This document shows positions 44,836-55,660 of a stretch of DNA of 64,000 bases, one piece after another. How positions within the stretch are numbered: the first letter of the stretch is position 1; each line of letters starts with the position of its first letter. Origin of the DNA: Cavia porcellus. Taxonomy: Eukaryota; Chordata; Mammalia; Rodentia; Caviidae. The stretch spans positions 32,422,001-32,486,000 of the forward strand of contig NW_026947496.1 of the NCBI RefSeq assembly GCF_034190915.1. Reading direction: 5' to 3'. Made by a program: the position numbers and the translations under genes. The notes under the pieces were generated by a model. The model saw nothing but the letters and a program-made list of their open reading frames with translations. It was not told the DNA's origin and did no database searches.

Positions 44836-45790
44836 GTCAAGTTTTGAACATTTAGTAACATAATATTTCTTCCTGAAAATAAATAGATATTTCTGGCAGG
44901 TGTGTAATTTTGATAATTCTTTTCATTATGCTAAAGCTTTGCCTTTGCTGTTATACACCAATCTGCCCAACTTTTTCCTACAAAATCTGAGATTCAAGAT
45001 GAAATTGTTTCCATCCTCAGGAGTGTTTTCCCTTTGCCCTTCTGTGGCTAAATGTGACTTATTCCTTCTGCGTAAATCTTTGCCACTCCTCCTTGGTTTC
45101 TATGGAGGGTACATTGCAAAAAACAAAAACATCATAAAGCCAGTGTTCTTGACCTGGGAACAAAAGCCAATCAGGAATGTCAAACCTAGCCTGAGATGAG
45201 CTGGGCAGCTTTCTGAGCACTTCACTCGTGCTAAAAGTAAACCAAAGGCCTGCTCAGGAGAAGGTGTGATGGCATCACATGTGATGAATCGTGGTGGTCA
45301 GAGACCGAAGGCTAGACCCTCCCCCCACTGAGGCTTGGTTTGAGCTGCTGGACACAGGGCTCAGGGAACTTCGGGTTGGAGGAAGGGCCACATGCCTTCC
45401 CGCTGTGCTGAACTCTGCTCCATTTTCCCTCATTAGGTCTTGATTTCTTATCCCAAAATTTAAATACACATTTTTATGTTTTTCTACATTATGCCAGCTT
45501 CCTACACATTCTCTTACTCAGCTTCTTCTATTCACTGTCCATGCAGTCATCAGAAAATTCGTGTTGAAATGCAATTTTGAGCACCCTTCCTCAACTAAAA
45601 TCACTTATGACAGGTGAGCCTGTTTGATTCTGCAGTGATGGGTGGTGTCCTTGTACTTTGTCAAAACTTGATGTACCAAGAAGGAGCCGCAATGTAAAGT
45701 AGGGCTTCTGGAGGATTCTTCTATGTCAGGGATGGTTCCCTAATTGCAACATGGAACAATTTTACTGGGTGAACATTGTTAGAGAGTAAG
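44836..45790. other. anonymous sequence
   Basis: A 99-codon plus-strand frame (44900-45199) has no recognised domain. A 14-bp palindrome with an E-box is at 45273-45286. Confidence 0.35.
45273..45286. promoter_or_regulatory. palindromic E-box
   Basis: CATCACATGTGATG is its own reverse complement and contains TCACATGTGA, the form of E-box favoured by MITF/TFE-type bHLH-zip factors. The left half overlaps a second near-repeat, GTGATGGCATCAC. Confidence 0.3.
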
Positions 45791-45858
45791 GTTCTCTCTG
45801 TCTCTCTTTCTGTCTCTCTCTGTCCCCCCCCGTCTCTTTGTCTCTCTCTCTCTCTCTG

Positions 45859-45902
<44 letters not shown>

Positions 45903-45927
45903 CCTCTGTGTGTGTGTGCATGTGTGG
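45791..45927. repeat. compound (CT)n-(CA)n-(TG)n microsatellite
   Basis: CT/CTGT-rich from 45791, a pure CA run at 45860-45901, the spacer TCCTC, then TG at 45907-45918 and further TG steps. The CA and TG parts are self-complementary, so a hairpin is possible. Confidence 0.95.
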
Positions 45928-46289
45928 TGACCAAGTGCATTTTAGAACTCCCCATATTCGCTGCTTGATTTGTCTATGAACCTTAAACTTCTCTAAGAAT
46001 CTGTTACAAAGAAAAACCAGCACTCATTGGCATCCCATTTCATTGGATATAAGATAAATTCATGACCACTGTTGGTACCTAGAAAGCTCCCGTCCTAGTC
46101 TGTCAGTCTGTTGCCTCTTTTGCTCCGAATGTTCTCCACACTGCTCCAGCTTTTCCTGGCCAGTCTGATTCAGTTCAGTGTTCACCAGAAGATTTCCTGA
46201 CTTCCCTGAGTGGGCCAAGATAGGTTCCCCTGACCAAGACTTTGGAACCCATTAAACTATGAATTGTGCAGTTAGTCACTGAATACCTG

Positions 46290-46405
46290 TCTCCACCAGA
46301 AGGTGCAGTCCTTCAGAGCAGAGCAGCTTCAGAACTGTGGATGGCCCTGTTCCCAGCATTCAATGCAAATGTGCTCAATAGTTATGCGAATAAAACAATT
46401 TAATA
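46290..46405 (+). mobile_element. LINE-2 3' fragment, forward
   Basis: CAGAAGGTGCAGTCCTTCAGAGCAGAGC, GGCCCTGTTCCCAGCATTCAATGCAAATGTGCTCAATAGTTATGCGAATAAA fits the sense L2 3' end with its closing CTCAATAAATGTT-like block. Confidence 0.5.
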
Positions 46406-46429
46406 TTTACAAAGAATGGACACATGAAT

Positions 46430-46615
46430 ATCCCATTTAATCTACTCAAACTTACAAGGTAAGTATATTTACTTCATTTTACAAATAAAGAAAATTGAGA
46501 TTTAGGAAATTCAAATGATGTTCTAAAAATGATAGAGCTAGGATTAGAATTTGTGTATGTTAAATTCATCTCTAATATTCCTTCCACTATTCTGCTAATC
46601 CCCAACATTCAGAAT
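46430..46615 (-). mobile_element. MIR SINE, reverse
   Basis: CATTTTACAAATAAAGAAAATTGAGATTTAGGAAATTC, ATGATAGAGCTAGGATTAGAATTTGTG and CCACTATTCTGCTAATC follow the antisense MIR order closely. Confidence 0.75.
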
Positions 46616-47989
46616 TTATCCAGCACTTAAATCTTATACACATCAGTTCTAACTGAAGTATCTGTAGGTGGTCAATGACTTTACTGCCCATACTGTTAGC
46701 CAGTTCAGGGAAGTGTCCACCTCTTCCATGAAATCTCAACCACTACATTCTGGGATTGATGCTGATAAACATCCAGGATTGCATACACAGTGCACATGTG
46801 TATGAGTGAACACACATGGCATATTGGCTCTCTAGTTTATAATCTACAAGCAGATCTTAAACATCCTGTGTGTGTCCTAGGGATTTAGTAGTTGGCTCAC
46901 AGACCTCATTAAGTATACTCAGCATGGCAGAGGGCCCCATCTTTACAAGATAAAAAATGAGAGTCTGAGTGTGTTTAGATATGCTAGAGGAGGGGCTGTC
47001 TGGACCCCTCACCCCACCAGGGAGTTCAGGCAGAGGCCAGAACAGCCTGAGGCTTGCATGGGCCATTTATGGAGGTGACAGTGATCAAAACTAGTGAAAA
47101 TGAGGGCACTGGTGTGTTCTTATATTTAAAAATAAGATAATGTTTGAAGAAGGTTGATTCCTGTAGGTAATGAATTACCTATTTGTTCCAAAGAGGACAA
47201 CACAAATCAAGGCAGGTATAAAGAAAAGAAAAAAGGCAATGTATGGGACATACAGGTAAACATTCCAAAACAAATCAATCTGGAGGGTAAATAACATTAA
47301 ATTGTTTAAAAATCTATTTGAAAGTCTATTGAGACAAGTTTTCTGCCAGATATCATGGGCAAAGTATGAGTCATTAAATTCATTTCCTATGAAGAATTTG
47401 GTGAAAGTTATGCTTTTTTCCCTAATTTTAGATTTGATTACAAGTGTCTGAGCTCAGAGAACATTTTCTTATGCTGCAAAAATGCTAATTCTTCATAATA
47501 TTAGTCTCATCTAGGTTTGCTTTCCAATACCCTACACCCCACACTAACAGGTATTCAGACCACAGCGTACATGTTGAAAAATCAAAATGAACTACTTATA
47601 GTTCATCAAAGAAACTACTTTACTCTGCATTTCAGTATAACCTCAAAATATACCATGTCAGGAGCAGATTTCTGAGAGCTGGAGTTGATCTTAGAATTCT
47701 TTTTTTAGTATGTGACTTTTAAGAGTATATAGTAAATTTGAAAGGTGCTATATTTTCTAATGGAAATATCATTTGTTGTGCCCTGAGATACATAAGGTCT
47801 TTCCCTGCCTGGTTATCTAGAAGGTGTGGCCCCTAGATTCTGCTGTGGTCATCACCCTTTTGCTGTGAGGGCATGCAGCCTTCAAGGCAGGGCAGGGTCA
47901 GTGCTGACAGACTTGGTTCATCCTGGTCTTTGGGAGAGCAGCCAGCAACCAGCCTGTCCCAGTAGTTTCAGGCCTTTGATTCCTCTATC
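46616..47989. other. anonymous sequence
   Basis: No gene or clear repeat. A paired-homeodomain-type palindrome at 47164-47181 is listed separately. 47100-47850 is repeat-free. Confidence 0.35.
47164..47181. promoter_or_regulatory. paired-homeodomain-type palindrome
   Basis: TAGGTAAT, a GA spacer, then ATTACCTA: an 8-bp perfect inverted repeat holding TAAT-NN-ATTA, the P2-type dimer site for paired-class homeodomains. Confidence 0.3.
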
Positions 47990-48430
47990 ATAGTTGTTTC
48001 TGGATATGTTTTAAAATATTTTTAATATTCAGCTTTTTATTTAAAATTACTCCAGATTTAGGAAAAGCTTGTTAAAGGAGGGAAAGAAGAATTAAAGGAG
48101 GAGAGAGACTTCATCCAGATGCCCTAATTGTTACTATCCTATGTGACCACAGAGTAACTTTCAAAACCCTGAGTCTGAGCCTGATTCAACACTCTCTTCT
48201 CATCTACAGACCTGATTCTGCCTTCATGGGTTGTCCTGTGAGGGTTCTTTTTCTGTCAGGACCACCTTTGGGTCTACATGTGTCTTCTGGTTGTTGGGTT
48301 TCCTTAGTCCCTGGATTCTGATCCCTCAGTCTTTCTTGGGCGTGGTCCTGATGTTTTTGAGAAACATTGGCCACATCTCCTGTTTAGGTTTGCCTGGTGT
48401 TTTGTGGCTATTAAATTCAGACTGTGACAC
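47990..48430 (-). mobile_element. LINE-1 (L1M) 3' UTR, reverse
   Basis: Antisense L1M 3' UTR wording in order: CAGATGCCCTAATTGTTAC, CATCTACAGACCTGATTCTGCC, GGGTTGTCCTGTGAGGG, CCCTCAGTCTTTCTTGGGCG, TGATGTTTTTGAG, GGTTTGCCTGGTGTTTTGTGGC and AAATTCAGACTG. An open frame of 96 codons on the plus strand crosses it and is incidental. Confidence 0.65.
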
Positions 48431-48549
48431 TGTGGCGCACACACTACTCAAGCCTCATGGTGAACTATTTTGTGCATCCCAGGAAGAGCATACTCCCTCT
48501 TCCCAGGCACGGTGCCTTTGATTTCTTGTTCACCAGCTACAAATATTTT

Positions 48550-48618
48550 TCTCTTTGTATTGAGTATCTATGATTCTCTTTGTAATCAGTATCTCTTTGT
48601 AATGAGTGTCTATGAGTG
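48550..48618. repeat. 25-bp imperfect tandem repeat, 3 units
   Basis: TCTCTTTGTATTGAGTATC at 48550, TCTCTTTGTAATCAGTA at 48575 (shortened by 8 bp) and TCTCTTTGTAATGAGTGTC at 48592. Units 1 and 3 also share TATGA after the core. Confidence 0.75.
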
Positions 48619-49141
48619 TCTTGAGACTAAGTATCTTATTTATCATCATACATATACTCCATGATTTTAGCCTGTACTGAGGATGCTTGCCTGAAATAAT
48701 TCCCTCTGTTCTATTCACCAAATGATCATTTTTCTATTCTCATACATTGTCTAAGTTTATTAGTTGAAACTCTACTAAACAAGGACATTTCCTTTCCTCA
48801 AATTTACTTCTGGATGCAATTAAATATTCCTATTGGTTTTGGGATCATAGATGTATTTTTAGTTCTAGTCAATGAGAGGGCCTAGAAATAAAGGCATCCT
48901 AATACCTACATATAGAACTGTTACCAAAAATGTCTATACCATTCTGAGCATAAGGTCTTGGAAAGGGAAATTACCAAGTAAGCCTGGAACATTAAGTGCC
49001 AGAAAACAAGGAAGATCTTAAAAAGTGATAGGAATATGTTACAGTGTGTAGATCTACTTTGGAGGAATGACCAAGTCTGTGTTAATTGAGAAAATAATGA
49101 TAATAATAGTTTATAACCCATAATAGTGGTTTTCAAAGCCA
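48619..49141. other. anonymous AT-rich sequence
   Basis: No gene or repeat recognised. Confidence 0.4.
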
Positions 49142-49522
49142 TGTGTGTTAGCCAGTTTTTTATTACTGTAACAAAATACCGAGACATTCAGCACATAAAG
49201 AGGAAATGTTTATTTTGGACTCACAGTTTTGGAGGTTTCAGTCCTTGGTTGATCTTGTTGCTTCTGGGCCTCTGGTGGGTGTGGCACAAGATGATGGCAG
49301 TGTGTTTGGTAGCAAAGCCAGTCACCTCATAGTCAGGAAGCAAATGGCACAAAGAGGAAGTGTTGAGGTTCCATAGTTTCCCTCAAGGTCATGCACTCAG
49401 TGACTTACACTCTTCTACTAGGCACCTCCTGTTCAATTTTCCACTTTGTACAATAGAACCAAGCTGTGGACTAAGCCTTTAAAACATAGGTCTTTGGGGA
49501 CACTCCAATCCATAACATCATG
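49142..49522 (-). mobile_element. MaLR-type LTR, reverse, near full length
   Basis: Opens TGTGTTAGCCAGTTTTTTATTACTGTAACAAAATACCGAGAC, then GGAAATGTTTATTTTGGACTCACAGTTTTGGAGGTTTCAGTCC, and closes CTTTGGGGACACTCCAATCCATAAC. The reverse MaLR order is complete. A SINE is inserted a few tens of bases beyond its right end. Confidence 0.8.
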
Positions 49523-49547
49523 CCTTGAACTAAGGCTTTAAAACCGT

Positions 49548-49737
49548 GTTTGTTTGGCCATACTCAGGATCAAATGCTGGACCTTCCCAGTGACTCCCCT
49601 CTATACCCTTTTTTATTTTCAGACAGGATCTCATGAAGTTACCTGGTCTGGGCTGAAACTTGTGATCTTCCTGCCCCAGCATCCCAAAGTGCTGAGACTA
49701 CAGGCATGGATTACCACGCCTAGCTTTATTTTCTTTC
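49548..49737 (-). mobile_element. B4-like SINE, reverse
   Basis: Degraded ID half (CATACTCAGGATCAAATGCTGGACC), then B1 half: TTTCAGACAGGATCTCATGAAG, GGGCTGAAACTTGTGATCTTCCTGCCCCAGCATCCCAAAGTGCTGAGACTACAGGCATGG, TTACCACGCCTAGC. Confidence 0.8.
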
Positions 49738-49827
49738 ATGAATGTTTGCTGTCAGCTATCTTCACATCCTCATCTAGCCTGCACTGCAGCATTTCTTCAA
49801 GAACTCTTTACTTTCAGATGAACATGG

Positions 49828-49828
<1 letters not shown>

Positions 49829-49864
<36 letters not shown>
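49829..49864. repeat. (TA)18 microsatellite
   Basis: Pure 36-bp TA run. It is self-complementary and able to extrude a cruciform. Confidence 0.95.
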
Positions 49865-49867
<3 letters not shown>

Positions 49868-50064
49868 AACAGAATACAGAAATAGAATCCGTAAATTTGC
49901 ATTTGAAGCCAGGATCTATCATTCTCAGCTTTGCTGCAGATAAATCATTGAAACTCTCTTAGGATCCATTTTTTAAGTGTTTTTCCTACATACCTTCTTT
50001 TTCCACACCATTGTCAAGTTCTATTGGGCTAACCAGAAGATGCTAATATGGGCTTTTGGAATTA

Positions 50065-50240
50065 AATTATGCAAATTTAAATCTTGCTTTCCTGCTTACT
50101 AGTATGGGGATCCTGCATCCCCACTTTTCCATCTGTAAAAGGCACAGTAGAAATAACAGACCCTTTCTCACAGGGTCCCTGGGAGAACTGGTTTAAACAG
50201 AATAGTCTTCTTACTAGGTAGAAAAATACTAATTGTAGCT
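50065..50240 (+). mobile_element. MIR SINE, forward
   Basis: TTAAATCTTGCTTTCCTGCTTACTAG, CCACTTTTCCATCTGTAAAAGGCACAGTAGAAATAAC, CTCACAGGGTCCCTGGGAG and AGGTAGAAAAATACTAATTG. Order fits MIR, with loss between the second and third words. Confidence 0.6.
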
Positions 50241-51304
50241 TGTTTTAGCAGAAAACAACAATTTACTAAAAGACACAATGTTTTCGATTTTTTTTAGAGA
50301 TTCCGGGAACCAGATTTATAAGTTAGGAGTGGCATCTGTGTGCATAAACAGGTCTGTTGTTGCAGGGGTTAAGATCCCCAAACTTCATCATAACTGCCAC
50401 CACACACATCAGGGGACCCAAATACTTGTGTATAGCCACCATGTTAGTCACTCACTTCCAATTCTAAAATGCATGTGTCACCGGTAACATTGTAGCAGCA
50501 AGAGAGTCCGGAAATGCTTCTATCAGATGTTCCCACCTCTGTTATAGGTAGACACACTGCAAAGGAATCCTAACAACTGCTAGCTGAGCAGTGTCCTCAT
50601 GATTCACTCTTCGGGTTCTCCACATTTATCTCATGCCAGTCTGAAGATTGTAGACCGATATGCTCCTGCTTAGTCATTTCCCACCTGAGTGAAAAATCTC
50701 CATTTCAAAAAGAGGCCCTCCCACTCTCACTGGCACCAGACTATTTTCTGGATGGTTCATTTATCCCTAAGTTAGCACAATCCTACCTCGTGTCTTTTCA
50801 CTGTGGACAAAATCACTAACTGAATCATGACCAGCATACTTCTATGAAACAACAGGGAGACATGGACTGGAAAAGCATGCAGGAAATGTGAGCAGGTATT
50901 TTGGTCCTTGTTTCTACAACTGATCACAGCTATTTTTCAAATTTATAATTTTTGTCCTCTGCTATCCATTCCATTTTCTCTTTGCCCTCAGCTCTCACAT
51001 CAATTGGTAGAGCTGATACAAACTACCAAGTGACAAAACTTTGATTCTGGAGGGTTTAAGCCCTGAAATGTCTTGAATGTGGGAGTTTCTATAGCTATCT
51101 TTTAACTTTGCAACTCAATATGGCACTACAGGAGGATTCTAAAGGATCTGCTGACCCAGTCACAAGAGTCCATGTCATCATTAGATAGTAGTGATCCCTT
51201 ATCCTCTGACTATCAGGATCCATCATTCTGCCCTTCATTGACTTTCATACCATGAAATAAGGAGAATCAAAAGCCTTGGCAGAAATCTCCATTTCTAAGT
51301 CACC
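50241..51304. other. anonymous sequence
   Basis: No family named. Wording at 50280-50760 looks repeat-like but I cannot place it. Confidence 0.35.
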
Positions 51305-51362
51305 AAAACCAGTGCTATGTCACTTAAAGTATGAAAACCAATGCTATGTCACTCGAAGTATG
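51305..51362. repeat. 29-bp tandem duplication
   Basis: Two units, 51305-51333 and 51334-51362, share AAAACC-TGCTATGTCACT and AAGTATG and differ at only three positions, so the duplication is fairly recent. It lies 8 bp left of a (CT)n run. Confidence 0.9.
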
Positions 51363-51366
51363 AGCC

Positions 51367-51369
<3 letters not shown>

Positions 51370-51405
<36 letters not shown>
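51370..51405. repeat. (CT)18 microsatellite
   Basis: Pure CT run of 36 bp, able to form triplex DNA. Confidence 0.95.
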
Positions 51406-51408
<3 letters not shown>

Positions 51409-51699
51409 TTAACTGTCTGCAGTCATGGGAACAGGAAGCAAACATTTTGCAAATGGGACATCTGTTGCCATAGTGCAAGAAACCACTCCATCTTCCACCT
51501 CTTTGTTCCTGGGCCTTTCTATACTGGTTGTGAAGGAAATGGCATTAAGAGCAAACACAATATCCCTGGTAGGAGAACACTCCAGCTTCCCAAGTGTCAC
51601 CTCAGTACTGTCATTACTGAATCTTCAATATGCTAATTTTAATATCTCCAAGGATTTCTGATTAAAGTGATACATGCTAAGAGCAGAGAACACCACCTG

Positions 51700-52230
51700 T
51701 ATTAACCACATCTATTATTCTCCATATTATGAACCTTTGAACCTTGGTGACCTCAGAGAGACAGCCCTTTCCAGAATTAGGTAAAACCTAGAGATAGTGA
51801 AGGACTCCTTGCCTAGCCTCTGAGAAAGGGGAGCATGCCTTCTTTCATGACAAACCCAGCAACCGAGAGCCCACACTTAACCTCTTCCATGCAGCTCTCA
51901 CAATCTGCTTTACCACACACCACCCATAATAGTTCCTAGGCACGGTCCTATGCTCAGAATGAAATTCCTCTAACCAGCTCTGAGCTGCTTAACTGCCTCC
52001 CCTGTTCCTTCCTGTAGAAACACCAATGAAGGGACTTGCCATGTTTTCCCCTCACTCCCTCTGCTTTCTGCAGACCCTGGTCTTTCTCTGTGCCCTCCCT
52101 CCACACTGCGCTGTGCTCCCACTCTTGAGAATTGTGAATAATGATCCATCTCTTCAAAGGCAATCATCTCCTGACCTGTTGCCCTCATTGAATAAAAATA
52201 AAAGCTACACTGTAAACACAACTTATATCA
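51700..52230 (+). mobile_element. possible ancient LTR relic, forward
   Basis: The right end reads GTTGCCCTCATTGAATAAAAATAAAAGC then CACTGTAAACACAAC, resembling an LTR polyadenylation region, and the body is C-rich with GAAACACCAATGAAGGG-type wording. I cannot name the family and no internal region is visible. It may be unique DNA. Confidence 0.25.
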
Positions 52231-52704
52231 ATCCATTGCTTTCATTTGCTCATTGAAAATCAGTTCTTTGAATAGAAGCAATCTTGTGCAAAATGGTTTC
52301 ATGGTGAATAACTGCAGGATTGTGTTCCTTGCAGAAGCATGACAAAAAGATAACATGAATTAAATGGAGATTATAGCAATCTGCTTCCTGGTTAGTCGAT
52401 ACAGTAGTTTTTAATGGACACAGTGTTGTATTTGGGCCTATTTTGATTGTTCTGGAGCTAGGAAAGCCTTCCAGAAGTTAACTTCAAAAACCCTAGAATA
52501 GCTGTGAAAAGACTCATGACATTTGTCTTGTCCTTAGGACTCTTGAGGTTTCCTTTTAGAGGAGACTGTTGCAGTCTATCACCCTCAAGAATCAGATTTA
52601 GAATCCAATTTTCAGTTCAATCTTCCCTAATGCTAAGACAGGTAAAGAATTCTTCCAGGACCATCAAAGAAACTTCTGAGTCCACACACTAAAAGCACAT
52701 TTTA
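52231..52704. other. anonymous sequence
   Basis: No gene or repeat recognised. Confidence 0.4.
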
Positions 52705-53225
52705 GTCACCTATTTCTGCATTAAAAAACTACTCCAAACTTAGTGGCTCAAAATAACACATACTTTTTCTGAATTTATTGTAGTTTAGCCCCCAGCTTAA
52801 GTTTACCATGAGGCTTCAGCCAAGCTAAGGGCTTAACTCTGGTTTCCTCACTGGGGCATGTTGTGAGATCAATTTTAAAGCCTTCATTTGCTTATTGATA
52901 CTCTCCCCTTGCCTAGAAGCAGTGTCGTTCTATTGGCTGTCTTGGTCAGTAGAGACATGGGACTCTCACAGGGCTGCCTGCTGATCTACCAGCTGATTTT
53001 CTCCAGTTGTATCACCCAAAAGGGGGTAAGAGATCACACAGAATCGAAGTCACAGTCTATTTATAGGCTGCTCCCAGAAGTGTCATTCCATCACTTTTGC
53101 CATATTCCATATTCTCATTAGTATAAGACACTAATTCCAGCCCTCACCTAAAGAGCAGTCCACTCATAAGGTTAACACATGTAGGTGGGGGTCATTAAAG
53201 CTCTCTTAGAAGATGTCCACCATCA
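52705..53225 (-). mobile_element. ancient MaLR/MLT-type LTR, reverse
   Basis: TAGTCACCTATTTCTGCATTAAAAAACTACTCCAAACTTAGTGGCTCAAAATAACACATAC is the typical start of these LTRs in reverse. Later come GGGACTCTCACAGGGCTGCC, AGAAGTGTCATTCCATCACTTTTGCCATATTCC and AGGTGGGGGTCATTAAAG. Strong age-related decay. Confidence 0.65.
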
Positions 53226-53963
53226 AGCCTTGAGTTGAGTGTTTATAAAGCATTAAATTATATCATCTTTTTCCTTTAGCTTTCCAGTAGTGAGGAATAG
53301 ATAATCCATCTCAAAGTTTCCTTCATGTCTTGCTACTGGCCTACCACAAGAACTTGTCTTCTGGGGAGCACAGATAATAATTTAAGCAAACAGCATCTCC
53401 TGTACGATGGCTTCCTGTCTTCTAGTGCTGGCTGGATCCTTGGAAGCCCAGTGCTGGGCATCCATGTTTTCAAGTCTCAATTGCTACAACCACCTGTGAT
53501 ACTATCTTGGTTCTCCTTAAGGTTTGTAGCTGAAGACAATAGAGGAAACTTTAGCTAGCACAAGAAAGGGAAAACGAAAGGAAAATGAAAGGCATTAGCC
53601 TTGAGGATTTCCGGGAGTTTCAGTGGCTGCGGAAATGTCCACTGTAGCCCAAGACTGACCTCGTAGGAACCAACAGCATCAGCCCTTAATGGTTATGCCT
53701 TTGCATGTGACTCTCCAGAAATCCTACCATGAGACCCGAGGAGGTCAGCTCTATCCAGAAGACACAGCTGAGGTCTGGCCTGAGGTCTGTGGCCCACACT
53801 GCTCACAACCATCACCCAGACTCAGTTTGTTTTAGAGCCCAAGTCATACATGGACCTTGGGTGCAAGGCAGTTTGCAAAACACAGAACTTATGTTCCAGC
53901 CTCCAGCATACCCCAGTTACAATAATCTAGATACAGTTTGGTATCTAGAATAGTGGATAACTG
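53226..53963. other. anonymous sequence
   Basis: Nothing recognised. Frames of 74-77 codons are incidental. Confidence 0.4.
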
Positions 53964-53996
53964 AGAATTTACTGAGATGAGCTCTCAGTAAATTCT
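53964..53996. repeat. perfect 14-bp inverted repeat (hairpin)
   Basis: AGAATTTACTGAGA at 53964-53977 and TCTCAGTAAATTCT at 53983-53996 are exact reverse complements around the 5-base loop TGAGC. A weaker outer arm, AATAGT (53949-53954) with ACTATT (54011-54016), could extend it across an internal loop. Confidence 0.9.
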
Positions 53997-55164
53997 AAGG
54001 GATTTCGCGTACTATTTTCCTGCTGGACTTACCTATGCCACTACCACATGCTTCCTGTTGTCATTGGAGACTCCAAGACAAAGGATACATTAAAAAAATA
54101 ATAAAACTATAGAAAAAGGCAGACTGAAAGAAAGGTAGGAAATTTGTGTCTACAGAATGAGAGGACCTACACCATGCTGGTTGTTTTCCCTGTTCCACTG
54201 CTTTTAGGACAGTCATAGGAAACTCCACTGCCTCACTATTCTCTGTTGGCTGGACTCAGCTAAGAAATGCTTAGAGATATCTACTGAAGGAATCAAGAGG
54301 GACAGAAATGAGCTTCTGTTGGCAGCTCCTTGCTCAGCTTCTTCCCCAAGGGTTAATATTCTCTGCTGTCACCTGCCTGTCATTTGAACATACTCAAGGT
54401 CACTGCATAATGAAATATTTAACTCCAGTCAGCCTCAGGATGATATTCTGCATGTGACCTCATAGCCACTCTGGCTGCTAGGCTCTGGTAAAGTAGAGAT
54501 TAAGCTTAAGCTTTTATTCAATTTCTGATGGCTTAAATGCAGACACACAGGGAGCTGGAAATAAATTCACACCACTCATGCGTCAGTACACTTTGTCATG
54601 GGTGACCCTCAAACTGGCCTTGGAAGCCAAGACACCGTCTTGTGACTGCACCTCTCGAAAAGCTGAGCTTTCCAGTGCCACTTCAAGGTGAGACATGTGT
54701 GCTAAGGAGTTGAGCCTGGCAGTAACTAGTGGGCACAGGGCAGCCAGAACCCCCAGAATCAGCTGCCCCCAATCAGGAGCAACATCCTCAGCTACACCAG
54801 GGTGCCACGGGAAGCCTGCATGACGTGTGATGGGAGAAAATCAGATGTCCTGCTGTACGCACCTACCTGCAGATTTCCTTCCCGTGAGGAATCCTTTCCA
54901 GGAATGTGCAGCCCTAGTCCCGGCTTCTGGAGGCATGTCAGAGGCATTGCTTCTGATCATCTAGCTTTGTGTAGAACAGTTTCCCTGAGAGAGAGACAAT
55001 TGAGATTAGTGCCTTGTGCTGTGGCTTAGAGAACATTCTTTTAGCTAAGAGTTGATTCACTCAGAAAATATTTTCTTTTACAGTTACCAAAATCTTTCAT
55101 GATGTTTGTATCAAGTGAGGAGAGCTATTCTCTAAACATTTCTCTCTAAAATGCACCATGGATG
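53997..55164. other. anonymous sequence
   Basis: No repeat family or gene recognised. Confidence 0.35.
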
Positions 55165-55295
55165 CTGCCACTGGTTCCCTGTGTCATCTGTGACCAGGTT
55201 ACTTAACTTCTTTGCCTTGTTTCTGCAGTCCATAATAGCTAGTAAACTAGAATTACTGCTATGGTTATTTCTAGTTCTAAATCTCTATGAACACC
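55165..55295 (+). mobile_element. MIR SINE, forward
   Basis: TGCCACTGGTTCCCTGTGTCATCTGTGACCAGGTTACTTAACTTCTTTGCC then TTTCTGCAGTCCATAATAGCTAG follow the MIR core (GCCACTTACTAGCTGTGTGACCTTGGGCAAGTTACTTAACC). Confidence 0.65.
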
Positions 55296-55660
55296 TAGAA
55301 ATATTTGCTGTCCACATGCTAGAACTTTAGGTAGCAGAATGGTTTTTAAAAACAATAGTAGGGTCTCTAATTGAATTTATTAGAATGAATGGGGCAAATT
55401 ATATACTAGGAGGAAATAATGTCTTTTTGCTTACCTCAAGTGAAGCAATCATTATAAAAATTATTAATATTTGCCTGTAATTTCCTTCTTGAACAATTGT
55501 GAGAAATTAAAGGTTCATTTTAATCATTCAGCACCTTGTTTATTATAGTCTCCCTTGTGTACTTAGCATCTAAATTAAATGAATGCATTATCACAGGTAA
55601 ATGCATTTATTTTACATCTTGTACTGCATACTGTGGTATTAGCATTTATAAGACAGAAAT
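55296..55660. promoter_or_regulatory. candidate conserved non-coding element, AT-rich
   Basis: Repeat-free AT-rich sequence dense in homeodomain-like words: CTCTAATTGAATTTATTAG, GAAATAATG, ATTATTAATATTTGCC, CATTTTAATCATTC, CTAAATTAAATGAATGCATTATC. Texture suggests constraint but there is no comparison to support it. Confidence 0.25.
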
